A DNA stretch of 64,000 nt from JAGRMG01 sp047975215. GTDB taxonomy: Bacteria; Pseudomonadota; Alphaproteobacteria; Rhodobacterales; Rhodobacteraceae. Numbering within the stretch: position 1 is the first letter of the stretch; every line of letters starts with the position of its first letter. Location of the stretch: assembly GCA_047975215.1 (NCBI GenBank), contig JBKEDD010000057.1:53237-117236 (forward strand), given 5' to 3'. The notes under the pieces were generated by a model. It had not been told where the DNA came from. It did no database searches and saw nothing but the letters and a program-made list of their open reading frames with translations. The translations under genes and the position numbers were made by a program. Positions 1 through 9,178 of this stretch are shown one piece after another.

Positions 1-1
1 C

Positions 2-952
2 GATCTGACGGTGACGTTTGCCCAGCCGATCGCCGCGCGCAGTGCCTTCGATTTGCAAAGCCTTCCCGGCGTAATCGAAGTGGAGCCGGTGCGAACCGTC
101 CCGGCGATCCTGCGCAACGGGCAGAACAGCTATCGCGGCGCCGTCTTCGGGCTGGTGGGCCGGCCCCGGCTGAACCGGGCGCTGAACCGCGGCCAGGCCC
201 CGATCCCGATGCCACGCGACGGCATCATCCTGTCCACCGGACTGGCGCAGCGCCTGAACATCGGCCCCGGCCGGACGCTGGTGCTGGACGTGCGCGAGGG
301 CCGCCGCCCGGTGCTGGAAATCCCGGTGATCGCGGTGGCCGACACGCTGCTGGGTTCGCCCGCCTACATGGATATCGAGGCCCTGAACCGGGCGTTGAAG
401 GAACCGCTCAGGGTTTCGGGCGCACATCTGCGCATCGACGCCGCACATGCCGACGCGCTGTACCGGCGGCTGAAGGCGATGCCGATGGTGGCGGGGGTCA
501 GCCTCAAGGCCGAAAGCCGCGCGGCGCTGCAACAGACGATGGACCAAGGCGCGGGTTCGACCCGTTTCATCATGGCCCTGGTGGCGGCGATCATTACCTT
601 CGGCGTGATCTACAACGCCGCCCGTGTCGCCCAGGCGGAACGCGCGCACGATCTCGCCAGCCTGCGCGTGCTGGGATTTTCGCGGGCCGAGGTGGCGTTC
701 GTCCTTCTGGGTGAACTCGCGGCGGTCACGCTTCTGGCCCTGCCGCTGGGCGGCATCGCCGGCTACTACCTGACCTTCGCGATATCGGCGGGGTTCAGCA
801 CCGACATCTACCAGGTGCGCGCCAGCCTCACGCCCGAGAACTATGGCATGGCGGTCGCAGTGGTGGTTGTCGCGGCTCTGGTTTCCGGCTGGCTGGTGAA
901 ACGCGACATAGACCGGGTGGACATCGTCACCGCCCTGAAAACGAGGGAGTAG
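2..952 (+). CDS. ABC transporter permease, FtsX/MacB-like (5' partial)
   Basis: The reading frame is open from the first base, so the gene starts outside the window and only about the last 316 residues are present. A soluble, periplasmic-type region comes first. It is followed by three hydrophobic segments near the C-terminus, beginning with FIMALVAAIITFGVIYNA and including the charged QAERAHDLASLRVLGFSRAEV loop typical of the FtsX-type ABC3 permease domain. The gene ends five bases before an HlyD-like adaptor, so the pair is probably part of an ATPase-permease-adaptor exporter operon whose ATPase lies upstream. The family assignment is firm. The substrate cannot be told from the sequence. 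Confidence 0.85.
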   Translation, partial: DLTVTFAQPIAARSAFDLQSLPGVIEVEPVRTVPAILRNGQNSYRGAVFGLVGRPRLNRALNRGQAPIPMPRDGIILSTGLAQRLNIGPGRTLVLDVREGRRPVLEIPVIAVADTLLGSPAYMDIEALNRALKEPLRVSGAHLRIDAAHADALYRRLKAMPMVAGVSLKAESRAALQQTMDQGAGSTRFIMALVAAIITFGVIYNAARVAQAERAHDLASLRVLGFSRAEVAFVLLGELAAVTLLALPLGGIAGYYLTFAISAGFSTDIYQVRASLTPENYGMAVAVVVVAALVSGWLVKRDIDRVDIVTALKTRE

Positions 953-957
953 CCATC

Positions 958-2193
958 ATGGCCGCAAGAAAGAAACGATCCCGCGCGGTCCTGACCCTGG
1001 CCGCGATCGCGCTGGTCGCGGCGGTGCTGGCTGTCGCGTTCCGGCCAAGACCGTCGCTGGTCGACATGGGAACCGTCCGGGTCGGGCACATGGCGCTGAC
1101 CATCAACGAGGAAGCCCGAACCCAGGTACATGAACCCTATGTCGTCTCGTCGCCCGTGGCAGGCGAACTGCAAAGGGTCGAGATCGTGCCGGGCGACCGC
1201 GTGGTCAGCGGCCAGAAGGTCGCCGAGATGCGCCCCGCCAACCCCGCGGCGCTGGACATCCGCACACGCGAACAGGCCCGCGCCGCCGTCGAGGCCGCCG
1301 AGGCGGGCCTGCGCGTCGCCCGCGCCGATCTGGAGGCGGCCGACGCCAATCGCGACTATGCCCGAAGCGAGTTGACGCGCATCCGGAAGCTTGTCGAACG
1401 CGGCATCGTCAGCCGGGCGGCGCTGGAAAAGGCCGAACAGGAGGCGCGGGTCGCCGATGCCCGCGCCGACACGCTGAAAGCCACCATCACCATGCGCCAG
1501 GCCGAGGTCGACAACGCCCTGGCACAGTTGATCGGGTTCGACGATCTGGGGCTGGCCGCGGCATTCGAATCCGATACGGTCAAAAGCCCGTCGATTCCGA
1601 TCCGTGCGCCGATCAAGGGCACCATCCTGAAGGTGCTGCACAAGAGCGAGACAGCCTTGCCCGCGGGCGAACCGATCCTTGAAATCGGCGATGTCGAAAC
1701 CGATCTGGAGGTGGTCGCCGAACTGCTGTCCTCTGACGCGGTCCGGGTCGAAAAGGGCGACCGGGTAATCATCACCAACTGGGGCGGGCCGGATCTTGAG
1801 GGCGTGGTCGGGCGCATCGACCCTTACGGTTTCACCAAGCAGTCCGCGCTGGGGGTCGAGGAACAGCGCGTCCAGACAATCATCGGTTTCACCGGCGCCA
1901 ACGGGCACGGCAGCAAGCTGGGGCATGGCTATCGCGTCGAGGTCCGCATCGTGATCTGGGAACGCGACGATGCGCGGATCGTGCCCTCGAGCGCGCTGTT
2001 CCGCGACGGCCAGGGCTGGGCGGTGTTCGCGGTGCGCGACGGGCGGGCGGCCCTTGTCCCCGTCGAGATCGGGCGCAACAACGGACTCGAGGCCGAACTT
2101 CTGGATGGGCTGGCGCCGGGGGATCCCGTGGTGCTGTTTCCGTCCTCCGATCTGCGCAACGGCGCGGCGGTGGCGCAGCGGCAGGTGGATTGA
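958..2193 (+). CDS. HlyD/RND-type periplasmic adaptor (membrane fusion protein)
   Basis: A protein of 411 residues with a lysine/arginine-rich N-terminus (MAARKKRSR) and one transmembrane helix at about residues 12-28 that would anchor it in the inner membrane. A lipoyl/barrel-sandwich half follows (SSPVAGELQRVEIVPGDRV), then a long alpha-hairpin at about residues 95-190, rich in Ala, Glu and Arg, and the second lipoyl half (IRAPIKGTILKVLHKSE) with a beta-barrel region. This is the standard layout of MacA/HlyD adaptors. It starts five bases after the FtsX-like permease and should couple that permease to an outer-membrane channel or extracytoplasmic substrate. The substrate is unknown. Confidence 0.88.
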   Translation: MAARKKRSRAVLTLAAIALVAAVLAVAFRPRPSLVDMGTVRVGHMALTINEEARTQVHEPYVVSSPVAGELQRVEIVPGDRVVSGQKVAEMRPANPAALDIRTREQARAAVEAAEAGLRVARADLEAADANRDYARSELTRIRKLVERGIVSRAALEKAEQEARVADARADTLKATITMRQAEVDNALAQLIGFDDLGLAAAFESDTVKSPSIPIRAPIKGTILKVLHKSETALPAGEPILEIGDVETDLEVVAELLSSDAVRVEKGDRVIITNWGGPDLEGVVGRIDPYGFTKQSALGVEEQRVQTIIGFTGANGHGSKLGHGYRVEVRIVIWERDDARIVPSSALFRDGQGWAVFAVRDGRAALVPVEIGRNNGLEAELLDGLAPGDPVVLFPSSDLRNGAAVAQRQVD

Positions 2194-2205
2194 GCGGCAC
2201 CCGCC

Positions 2206-3156
2206 TCAGAGCGATTGCAGATACGCCCCGTAGGTCTGCGCGATGCCTTCGGCCAACGGCCGCGCCCGGTTCCAGCCCAGCGCGTGCAGGCGGGTGCTAT
2301 CCATAAGCTTGCGCGGCGTGCCGTCGGGCTTGGACGTATCGAAGGCCAGTTCGGCGTCATAGCCCACGACATGCGCGATGGTTTGTGCCAGTTCGCGGAT
2401 CGTGACCTCGACGCCCGAGCCGACGTTCAGCGGCACCGCGTCCGAATAGTTGATCAGCAGAAACACCAGCGCATCGGCCAGATCGTCCACATGCAGGAAC
2501 TCGCGCAGCGGCGTGCCGCTGCCCCAGAGCGTGACCGAACCGGCGCCGGACTCCCTGGCCTCGTGGAACTTGCGCAAGAGCGCCGGCAGAACGTGGCTGG
2601 TTTCCAGGTCGTAGTTGTCGCCCGGCCCGTAGAGGTTGGTCGGCTGGGCGCTGATGAAATCCGCCCCGTATTGCCGCCGGTATGCCTGGCAAAGCTTGAT
2701 GCCGGCAATCTTGGCGATGGCATACCATTCGTTCGTCGGCTCAAGCGGCCCGGTCAGCAGTGCCTCTTCCCGGATCGGCTGCTTTGCATGTTTGGGATAG
2801 ATGCAGGACGAACCAAGAAACAGCAGCTTTTCGACCCCCGCCCGGTGCGCGGCGTGGATGATGTTGGCCTCGATCATCAGGTTGTCATAAAGGAAATCCA
2901 CCGGATAGCTGTCGTTGGCATGAATGCCGCCGACGCGGGCGGCGCAGAGGATCACCGCGTCGGGCCTTTGCGCCATCATCCAATCCTCGACCTGCGCTTG
3001 CCGCGTCAGATCGACCACATCGCGCCCGGCGGTCAGCACCTCGCAGGGTTCGCCCTCCAGCCGCCGCACCACCGCGCCGCCGACCATGCCGCGATGTCCC
3101 GCGACCCAGACCCGCTTGCCCGTCAGCTCGTATGCCACGCCTGCCCCCTCAGCCAT
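2206..3156 (-). CDS. fcl: GDP-L-fucose synthase
   Basis: Performs epimerisation and NADPH-dependent reduction of GDP-4-keto-6-deoxymannose to GDP-L-fucose in the cytoplasm. The 316-residue protein has an N-terminal Rossmann motif (GHRGMVGGAVVRR, residues 20-32), the family signature SSCIYPK starting at residue 116, and the SDR catalytic pair Y145/K149 (YAIAK). The ATG at 3156 was chosen because it overlaps the gmd stop by eight bases (ATGGCTGA), a typical translational coupling; a longer frame to 3192 has no support. It is the downstream partner of gmd. The product would feed the fucosyltransferase encoded at 11402-12247. Confidence 0.95.
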   Translation of the reverse strand: MAEGAGVAYELTGKRVWVAGHRGMVGGAVVRRLEGEPCEVLTAGRDVVDLTRQAQVEDWMMAQRPDAVILCAARVGGIHANDSYPVDFLYDNLMIEANIIHAAHRAGVEKLLFLGSSCIYPKHAKQPIREEALLTGPLEPTNEWYAIAKIAGIKLCQAYRRQYGADFISAQPTNLYGPGDNYDLETSHVLPALLRKFHEARESGAGSVTLWGSGTPLREFLHVDDLADALVFLLINYSDAVPLNVGSGVEVTIRELAQTIAHVVGYDAELAFDTSKPDGTPRKLMDSTRLHALGWNRARPLAEGIAQTYGAYLQSL

Positions 3157-4213
3157 GCCTGTCGCGGCGGTTCTTCTCGCGCAGCACCACATCCAGATCG
3201 GATGTCACCATCTCGGCCACCATATCGTTGAGACCGACGGTATGGGTCCAGCCAAGCCTGTCGCGCGCCTTTGACGGGTCGCCGATCAGCAGATCGACCT
3301 CTGTGGGGCGGAAATAGGCCGGATCGACCGCGACAAGGCAGCGGTCGGTGCCCGACTCATATCCCTTTTCGTCGACGCCCGTTCCGCGCCATTCGATGCC
3401 GATCCCGACCACGGCGAATGCCGCCTCGACGAAAGCGCGCACCGAATGCGTCTCGCCGGTGGCGAGAACGTAGTCGTCCGGTTCGTCCTGCTGCACGATA
3501 CGCCACATGCCATCCACATAGTCGCGCGCATGGCCCCAGTCGCGCCGGGCATCGAGGTTGCCCAGGTACAGCCGGTCCTGGAACCCGTGATGGATCGCGG
3601 CAACCGCCCGCGTGATCTTGCGGGTAACGAAGGTTTCGCCGCGGCGCGGGCTTTCGTGATTGAACAGGATGCCGTTGGAGGCATGGATGCCATATGCCTC
3701 GCGATAGTTGACAGTGATCCAGTAGGCGTAAAGCTTGGCCGCCGCGTAGGGGCTGCGCGGATAGAACGGGGTGGTCTCGCGCTGCGGCACCTCCTGCACC
3801 AGCCCGTAAAGCTCGGACGTGGAGGCCTGGTAGAACCGGCAGGTCTTCTCAAGGCCCAGGATGCGCAGCGCCTCCAGAATCCGCAGGGTGCCGATCCCGT
3901 CGGCATTGGCGGTATATTCAGGGGTCTCGAAACTGACCGCGACATGGCTTTGCGCGGCGAGATTGTAGATTTCGTCGGGCTGCACCTCCTGGATCAGCCG
4001 GATCAGGTTGGTCGAATCCGTCAGGTCGCCATAGTGCAGACGAAACCGGATGCCCGATTCATGCGGATCCTGGTACAGATGGTCGATGCGTTCTGTGTTG
4101 AAGGACGACGACCGCCGCTTGATGCCATGCACCTCGTATCCCTTGGCAAGCAGCAGTTCGGCCAGATAGGCGCCGTCCTGACCCGTCACCCCGGAAATCA
4201 ATGCCTTCTTCAT
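3149..4213 (-). CDS. gmd: GDP-mannose 4,6-dehydratase
   Basis: Converts GDP-mannose to GDP-4-keto-6-deoxymannose, the first committed step to GDP-fucose. The 354-residue protein opens with an NADP-binding motif GVTGQDGAYLAE (residues 8-19) and the family-specific KRRSSSFNTERIDHLY stretch. It carries the catalytic region STSELYG (S131, T132, E134) and Y156xxxK160 (SPYAAAK). Length and motifs match the full-length enzyme. It is translationally coupled to fcl, with its stop overlapping the fcl start. The 103 bases upstream to the TRAP permease gene hold no recognisable promoter. Confidence 0.97.
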   Translation of the reverse strand: MKKALISGVTGQDGAYLAELLLAKGYEVHGIKRRSSSFNTERIDHLYQDPHESGIRFRLHYGDLTDSTNLIRLIQEVQPDEIYNLAAQSHVAVSFETPEYTANADGIGTLRILEALRILGLEKTCRFYQASTSELYGLVQEVPQRETTPFYPRSPYAAAKLYAYWITVNYREAYGIHASNGILFNHESPRRGETFVTRKITRAVAAIHHGFQDRLYLGNLDARRDWGHARDYVDGMWRIVQQDEPDDYVLATGETHSVRAFVEAAFAVVGIGIEWRGTGVDEKGYESGTDRCLVAVDPAYFRPTEVDLLIGDPSKARDRLGWTHTVGLNDMVAEMVTSDLDVVLREKNRRDRHG

Positions 4214-4316
4214 CTCGCTCCCTCGCGCCTCGCGGACCGAACCCGCCCTGCCGCCGCCGATGCCGCGGGCTTTCCGGCGCGTTGATACGCCAGCCGGCCG
4301 GGCAAGGGCAACCGGG

Positions 4317-6968
4317 TCAGAAGTTCAGCGAGATATCGCGGTGGCTGGCCGTGCAGGACGCCATGTAAAGGGCCTGCTCCCGCGTGAAGCTCGGTTGCAC
4401 ACGAATACCCAGCGTGCCGCGAATCGCATCCAGATACTCCGCCACCGCCGGGCGCAATGCGGCGGCTTCGGCCCGCCAGGATTTCTGCGCCTCATAGGCC
4501 GCCACGGCCTCTGCGTGGAGCTCCAGCGCCTTTTCGCGATCCGGTTGCTTGTCTTTCAACGCGCGACGGACGTTGCCAAGACGCGATTTCACCGCGTCGG
4601 CGCCCTCGACATCGCCAAAGCTGCGCGACAGGGCGTAGACCACGGCTTCCGAGTCGGACTCGGACGCTGTCGCGATCGTTTCGCGCAAGTCGCGCAGCGG
4701 CGTTTCCAGCGCGGCAAAGCCGTCGGTCGCGTCCAGCACCGCCAGCAGGGCCAAGGCATCCTCATAAGCGGCATCGGCGTTGCGCCGGTAGGTGTTGCGC
4801 GCCTTGTCTTCGGCCCCGGTCAGGGCGGCGAATGCGTCATGGGTTTCGTTCCAGTCGCCCGGGATCTGCTGTTGCAGATACGCGATCTCGCCAACCCTGC
4901 CGGCAAGCGCGGTCTCGATCCCGATCCGGTCCGGCTGCGGTGCGTCCGCCGGCATCCTCGACAACCGCGTCTTCAGATCCTTGGCATCGGCTTCCAGCTT
5001 GCGGATGTCCTTCTCGATACGCCGCACCGCCCGCAGTTCCGGCCGGTAGGTCAGGGCGGCCTCGTCCACTGTCCGCTCGGCCTCGAATGCGGCATCGAGC
5101 GCGGCAAGCGCCGTTTCGGCCGATTTCAGAGAGCCGCGGAAATCCTTGGCCAGATCGTCGGGCAGGACCGACAGATCCAGCGCGCCGGCCTGCTCGATCG
5201 CGGACTGAACCGCACTGTTCCCTTCCAGCCGCTCAGCCACGTATTCCTCGATGCACATCTGAAGTTTGGGGTTGCGCGGCGGCGGCGAGGTGTCCGACAG
5301 GAAACTGACCCGGTTCGGCAGGTAATTCACCAGCGGCGGGAAATTCCCCACGATGCCTAGCGCCAACAGTTGCAGGACGATGAACGCGATCACACCCTTG
5401 TACATCTGCACCGTGCGCACCACCGCCGGCGCCACTCCGCGCAGGTAGAACAGCGCAAAGCCGAATGGCGGGGTCAGGAACGAGGTCTGGATGTTCAGGC
5501 CGATCATCACGCCCAGCCAGACGGCGGTGACGTTGGCCTCGGGGTCGGCAAGCAGGATCGGCGCCACAATGGGCACGACGACAACCGCGATCTCGATGAA
5601 ATCCAGAAAGAAGCCAAGAATGAAGATTACCGCCATGACGATGATGAACTGGGTCCAGAACCCGCCGGGCAGCGAATTCAGGAACTCGCGCACCAGTTCC
5701 TCGCCGCCGAAGGCGCGGAACGCGGCGGTCAGCATCGCCGCGCCGAGCAGAATGATGAACACGAGCGACGTGGTCTTCGCGGTCTCCAGCATCACCCCCT
5801 GCAGTGTGTCTTCAAGCTTGAGCACCCGCCAGCCGGACCAGCACAGCGCCACCAGCAGCAGCACCGACGCGACGACGCCGATCCAGATGCCCAGAACGTC
5901 GCCGGGATTGTCTATCGCCTTGACGTTCATGTCGAAATTCATCAGCGCAAACGCCACCAGACCCATGGAGATCAACGCCATCAGGGCGGGAACGTAGGTC
6001 AGCCGGCCGGGCTTGGGCAGGCGGTAGCCCGCCATGATCAGCGCGCCGGCCGCACCGATGGCCCCGGCCTGGTTCACCGTTGCGATACCGGCGATGATCG
6101 ACCCCAGCACCAGAAAGATCAGGGCCAGGGGCGGTACCAGCGTGACGAACACCTTGCCCCAGAAGCGCAGATCGAACCTGCCTTCGTAATGCACCGCCGG
6201 GGCGGCCCTGGGCCGCAGCAGGGCGAATACGAGAATGTAGAGCATGTAGAGCCCGACCAGCACCATGCCCGGCACGAACGCGCCAAGAAACATCTCGCCC
6301 GCGCTTGTCGATCCGACATCGAAGGTCGAAGGCATGCTCAACTCGCCCGTGGAGGACTTATGGAGCGCCTTGCGCAGGGTCGAGGCCTGATCGGCGGCCG
6401 AGGCAAGCTGGTCGGCCAGGATGATCAGCACGATCGACGGGGGAATGATCTGGCCAAGCGTGCCCGACGCGGCAATGGTGCCGGTGGCCAGCGGCGCGGA
6501 ATAATTGTTGCGCAGCATGGCCGGCAGCGAAATCAGGCCCATCGCCACCACGGTCGCGCCGACGATGCCGGTGGTGGCGGCCAGCAGCGCCCCGACGAAC
6601 ACGACCGCGATACCCAGACCCCCGGGCACCGGCCCGAATAGCTGCGCCATCGTCACCAGCAGATCCTCGGCGATCTTGGAGCGTTGCAGCATGATCCCCA
6701 TGAAGATGAACAGCGGGATGGCGATCAGCGTATCCCGTTCGACCTCCCAATAGACGCCGCGCAGGTTGGTCACGCCCGCCGTCAGCCATTGCTGCGGCCC
6801 GCCGCTGTGGAAGAAGGCATCGGTGTGGCCGGCAAAGAGGTATCCCGCACCGGCAGCCGCCCCGATCGTGATGATCGCCGCCCCCGGCAATGCGAAGGCA
6901 ACCGGATATCCCGAGCCCAGCGCGGACGCCATGATCAGGATCAGCAGGGCAAGAAACATCAGCTCCAT
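4317..6968 (-). CDS. TRAP transporter large permease (DctM) with long C-terminal extension
   Basis: The transport subunit of a tripartite ATP-independent periplasmic importer driven by an ion gradient. Residues 1 to about 570 are strongly hydrophobic with many membrane spans and DctM signatures such as GLGIAVVFVGALLAATTG, TGTIAASGTLGQIIPPS and LGFFLDFIEIAVVVVPI. They include the intra-loop insertion seen in the large mannitol/chloroaromatic-type subfamily. Residues 570-883 (about 4317-5261) are instead hydrophilic, alanine- and charge-rich with heptad-like runs, ending in SHRDISLNF. Typical DctM proteins have 430-600 residues, so the tail is unusual. The gene lies ten bases after its DctQ partner. 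The N-terminal call is firm; the tail has no recognised family. Confidence 0.9.
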   Translation of the reverse strand: MELMFLALLILIMASALGSGYPVAFALPGAAIITIGAAAGAGYLFAGHTDAFFHSGGPQQWLTAGVTNLRGVYWEVERDTLIAIPLFIFMGIMLQRSKIAEDLLVTMAQLFGPVPGGLGIAVVFVGALLAATTGIVGATVVAMGLISLPAMLRNNYSAPLATGTIAASGTLGQIIPPSIVLIILADQLASAADQASTLRKALHKSSTGELSMPSTFDVGSTSAGEMFLGAFVPGMVLVGLYMLYILVFALLRPRAAPAVHYEGRFDLRFWGKVFVTLVPPLALIFLVLGSIIAGIATVNQAGAIGAAGALIMAGYRLPKPGRLTYVPALMALISMGLVAFALMNFDMNVKAIDNPGDVLGIWIGVVASVLLLVALCWSGWRVLKLEDTLQGVMLETAKTTSLVFIILLGAAMLTAAFRAFGGEELVREFLNSLPGGFWTQFIIVMAVIFILGFFLDFIEIAVVVVPIVAPILLADPEANVTAVWLGVMIGLNIQTSFLTPPFGFALFYLRGVAPAVVRTVQMYKGVIAFIVLQLLALGIVGNFPPLVNYLPNRVSFLSDTSPPPRNPKLQMCIEEYVAERLEGNSAVQSAIEQAGALDLSVLPDDLAKDFRGSLKSAETALAALDAAFEAERTVDEAALTYRPELRAVRRIEKDIRKLEADAKDLKTRLSRMPADAPQPDRIGIETALAGRVGEIAYLQQQIPGDWNETHDAFAALTGAEDKARNTYRRNADAAYEDALALLAVLDATDGFAALETPLRDLRETIATASESDSEAVVYALSRSFGDVEGADAVKSRLGNVRRALKDKQPDREKALELHAEAVAAYEAQKSWRAEAAALRPAVAEYLDAIRGTLGIRVQPSFTREQALYMASCTASHRDISLNF

Positions 6969-6978
6969 TGATCGGCCC

Positions 6979-7974
6979 TCAATGCGTCGGCGAAGGATCG
7001 CGGTGGCCGGGCTCGTCCCGCCAGTCCGCGACCGACTCCAGGAAATAGCTGACGAACTGGATCAGCATGGTGATGGCGAACAGGGCAAGAAAGGTCGCCA
7101 TCTGGTACTTGACGAACATGCCGTTTGCCCCGGCCTGGCTGATCTCGAAATTCGCCGCCGGGCTGTTGATGATCGACTGCTTGCCGCCCAACCCGACCGC
7201 GAGAATTACCCAGCAGGTCGACATGCCCAGCAGGATCGAGCCGAAGGCATTCACGAAACCGCGCGTGCTCGGGCCAAACCCGGCATACAGCACGTCGACT
7301 CTCACATGCCCGTCATCGAACAGCGTGTAGGCCGATGCGAACAGGAACAGCGCCGCGTACCAGTAGCGCACCAGATCGCCCATCATCGCCTGTTCGTAGG
7401 AGAACACGAATCGCGAGATCACGATGGCCAGTTCGGCCACCACGATCAGCAGCGCCAGCCACGGAAAGCCCAGCGTGCGCGTGAAAATGGCGATGATGAA
7501 TGCAGCCGCCACCAGCGGCATGTGCACATACGGCCCGACCCAGCGCGCCAGACCCAGGGATTTCGCCGTATCCTCGCCGGTGAACGTGACAAGCAGGTCT
7601 TCGACACGCATGAAGGCGATGATCGCATCGACCACGCCGACCAGCAGCACCGACCAGAACAGCGCCCGGATCAGATAGATGTTGAAGACGTGAATTGCGC
7701 GCGCATCCCGGCGCAGCGCGCGTTCGCGCGTGCCCAGCACATAGACCGTCCCGGCGGCGATCGAGGCCGCATAGATCGCGGCCTGCACCCAGGTGCGGGC
7801 GCTCGCCTGCCCCGAGACCACGCCGCCAATCCCGGGATATCCGAACCCGACAATCAGCACGTTGTTGACAAGAAAAGCGAACAGCAGCGCCAGCACCGAC
7901 CAGCCGAACAGTCGCGCGACCAGCGCCGGTTCGCCGGAACGCGGCAATTCGACAGTATGGCTTTTTCTGGCCAT
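6979..7974 (-). CDS. TRAP transporter small permease (DctQ-like, enlarged)
   Basis: Membrane partner of the adjacent DctM subunit. The 331-residue product is nearly twice the size of classical DctQ (about 160-200 residues) and has more membrane spans, as in the subfamily annotated for mannitol/chloroaromatic transport. Hydrophobic segments are visible around residues 26-50, 60-80, 95-120, 155-190 and 240-320. The DctQ core lies in the C-terminal half (WLALLIVVAELAIVISRFVFSYEQAMMGD and following). A strong ribosome-binding site (GAGGGGGG) precedes the ATG. A stem-loop separates it from the binding-protein gene upstream. No substrate can be deduced. Confidence 0.88.
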   Translation of the reverse strand: MARKSHTVELPRSGEPALVARLFGWSVLALLFAFLVNNVLIVGFGYPGIGGVVSGQASARTWVQAAIYAASIAAGTVYVLGTRERALRRDARAIHVFNIYLIRALFWSVLLVGVVDAIIAFMRVEDLLVTFTGEDTAKSLGLARWVGPYVHMPLVAAAFIIAIFTRTLGFPWLALLIVVAELAIVISRFVFSYEQAMMGDLVRYWYAALFLFASAYTLFDDGHVRVDVLYAGFGPSTRGFVNAFGSILLGMSTCWVILAVGLGGKQSIINSPAANFEISQAGANGMFVKYQMATFLALFAITMLIQFVSYFLESVADWRDEPGHRDPSPTH

Positions 7975-8038
7975 GTACCCCCCTCGGCAGTTGTCAAACG
8001 GCCCGGTACTTGTCTTTTTCTTTGAATCGTTGGGGAAC

Positions 8039-8070
8039 CAAAGAGCGGGGCTCTGGCCCCGCCCTCTTCG
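8039..8070 (-). terminator. Stem-loop after TRAP binding-protein gene (attenuator-like)
   Basis: Perfect six-base stem GCGGGG / CCCCGC (8045-8050 and 8057-8062) with a six-base loop, flanked by AAGAG/CTCTT that can extend the pairing. On the minus strand it is followed by TCTTT. It sits between the dctP-like gene and the permease genes of the same operon, so partial termination or 3'-end protection of the dctP transcript is more likely than a full stop. Confidence 0.6.
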
Positions 8071-8092
8071 TTCTATCCGTTCGCTATCGCGA

Positions 8093-9178
8093 TCAGGTCA
8101 GCCCCAGCACCCGGTTTCGCTGGTTGACGAACGTGATTTCGAACTTGGCCATCGTGCCGCCCACGTTACGCAGGACTTCCTGGAAGTTGTCGTCGATCTT
8201 GGCGGCCAGCGCCGAATGGGCGCGGGTTTCCTCGAACACTTCCGCCGAGGCGGTGCCGAAGGCGTCCCACACATCGTCGTTGAAGTTGCGCACCTGAACG
8301 CCGTGATCGTTGACCAGCTTGGCAAGGTAGTCGCCGTTCAGCGCACAGGCTTCCTCGTATTGGGCCGCGTGTTCTTCCATGCAGGCGGCGGTGATCAGCG
8401 CCTGTTCGTAATCCGACAGCCCTTCCCACCAGGATTTGTTCATGCCGAAGGCCAGGCCGCCGCCCGGCTCGTGCATGCCGCCGGTATAGTAATACTTGGC
8501 GGCTTCGTAGAACTTCATGAAGTAGTCGTTGTACGGGCCGACCCATTCGGTCGCGTCGATCGAACCCGAAACCAGGTTTTCATAGATCTGGCCACCCGGA
8601 AGCGAAACGGTGGACACGCCCAGTTTCGACATCACGTTGCCGCCAAGGCCGGGGATGCGCATCTTCAGGCCCTTGAAATCCTCGGGGCCTTCGATCTCCT
8701 TGTTGAACCAGCCGCCGGCCTGGGTGCCGGTGGCGCCGCACGGCAGCGCCTTGAGGCCGAACTCGCCCGACAACTCGTCCCAGATCGCCTGACCGCCCTT
8801 GAACTTGATCCAGGCATTCCACTCCACCGTGGTCATGCCCATCGGAACCGAGGTGAAATAGGCAAAGCCCGGGTGCTTGCCGACCCAGTAATAATCGGCG
8901 GCAATATAGGCCTGGGAATTGCCCGAGGCGACTTCGTCGAAGCTGTCGAACGCGCCGACGCGCTCACCGGCGGCAAAATACTCGGTCGTGATGGCACCCT
9001 GCGACAATTCGGTGATGCGGGCAGCGAGCCGCTGCGCCGAGATGCCCAGACCGGGAAAATCCCGCGGCCAGGTCGACACGATGGTCATGGTCTTGCCGCC
9101 CTGGGCCAGGGCCGGGGACGCCAGTGCAGTGGCGCCCGCCCCGAGGGCTGCGCCTTTCAGAAATTTGCGACGGTGCAT
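8093..9178 (-). CDS. TRAP transporter substrate-binding protein (DctP family), Tat-exported
   Basis: Periplasmic solute receptor for the TRAP transporter encoded just downstream. The 361-residue precursor begins with a twin-arginine signal (RRKFLKGAALGAGATALA) and a cleavage site near SPALAQ, residue 26, so it is probably exported folded. The mature part shows DctP-fold landmarks: FPGLGISAQRLAARI, EVASGNSQAYIAADYYWVGK, LKMRIPGLGGNVMSKLGVS and SIDATEWVGPYND. It most resembles the group that includes the 2-oxoacid-binding TakP and 4-chlorobenzoate FcbT1 proteins, so an organic acid ligand is plausible but not shown. A GGAGG ribosome-binding site precedes the ATG. Confidence 0.92.
   Translation of the reverse strand: MHRRKFLKGAALGAGATALASPALAQGGKTMTIVSTWPRDFPGLGISAQRLAARITELSQGAITTEYFAAGERVGAFDSFDEVASGNSQAYIAADYYWVGKHPGFAYFTSVPMGMTTVEWNAWIKFKGGQAIWDELSGEFGLKALPCGATGTQAGGWFNKEIEGPEDFKGLKMRIPGLGGNVMSKLGVSTVSLPGGQIYENLVSGSIDATEWVGPYNDYFMKFYEAAKYYYTGGMHEPGGGLAFGMNKSWWEGLSDYEQALITAACMEEHAAQYEEACALNGDYLAKLVNDHGVQVRNFNDDVWDAFGTASAEVFEETRAHSALAAKIDDNFQEVLRNVGGTMAKFEITFVNQRNRVLGLT

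Noticed and set aside
4260..8025. Long plus-strand open frames opposite the TRAP operon (366, 423 and 419 codons)
   Set aside because: They are antisense to strongly recognisable TRAP genes, are rich in Arg, Gln, His and Gly with no motif, and arise from GC-rich third codon positions.
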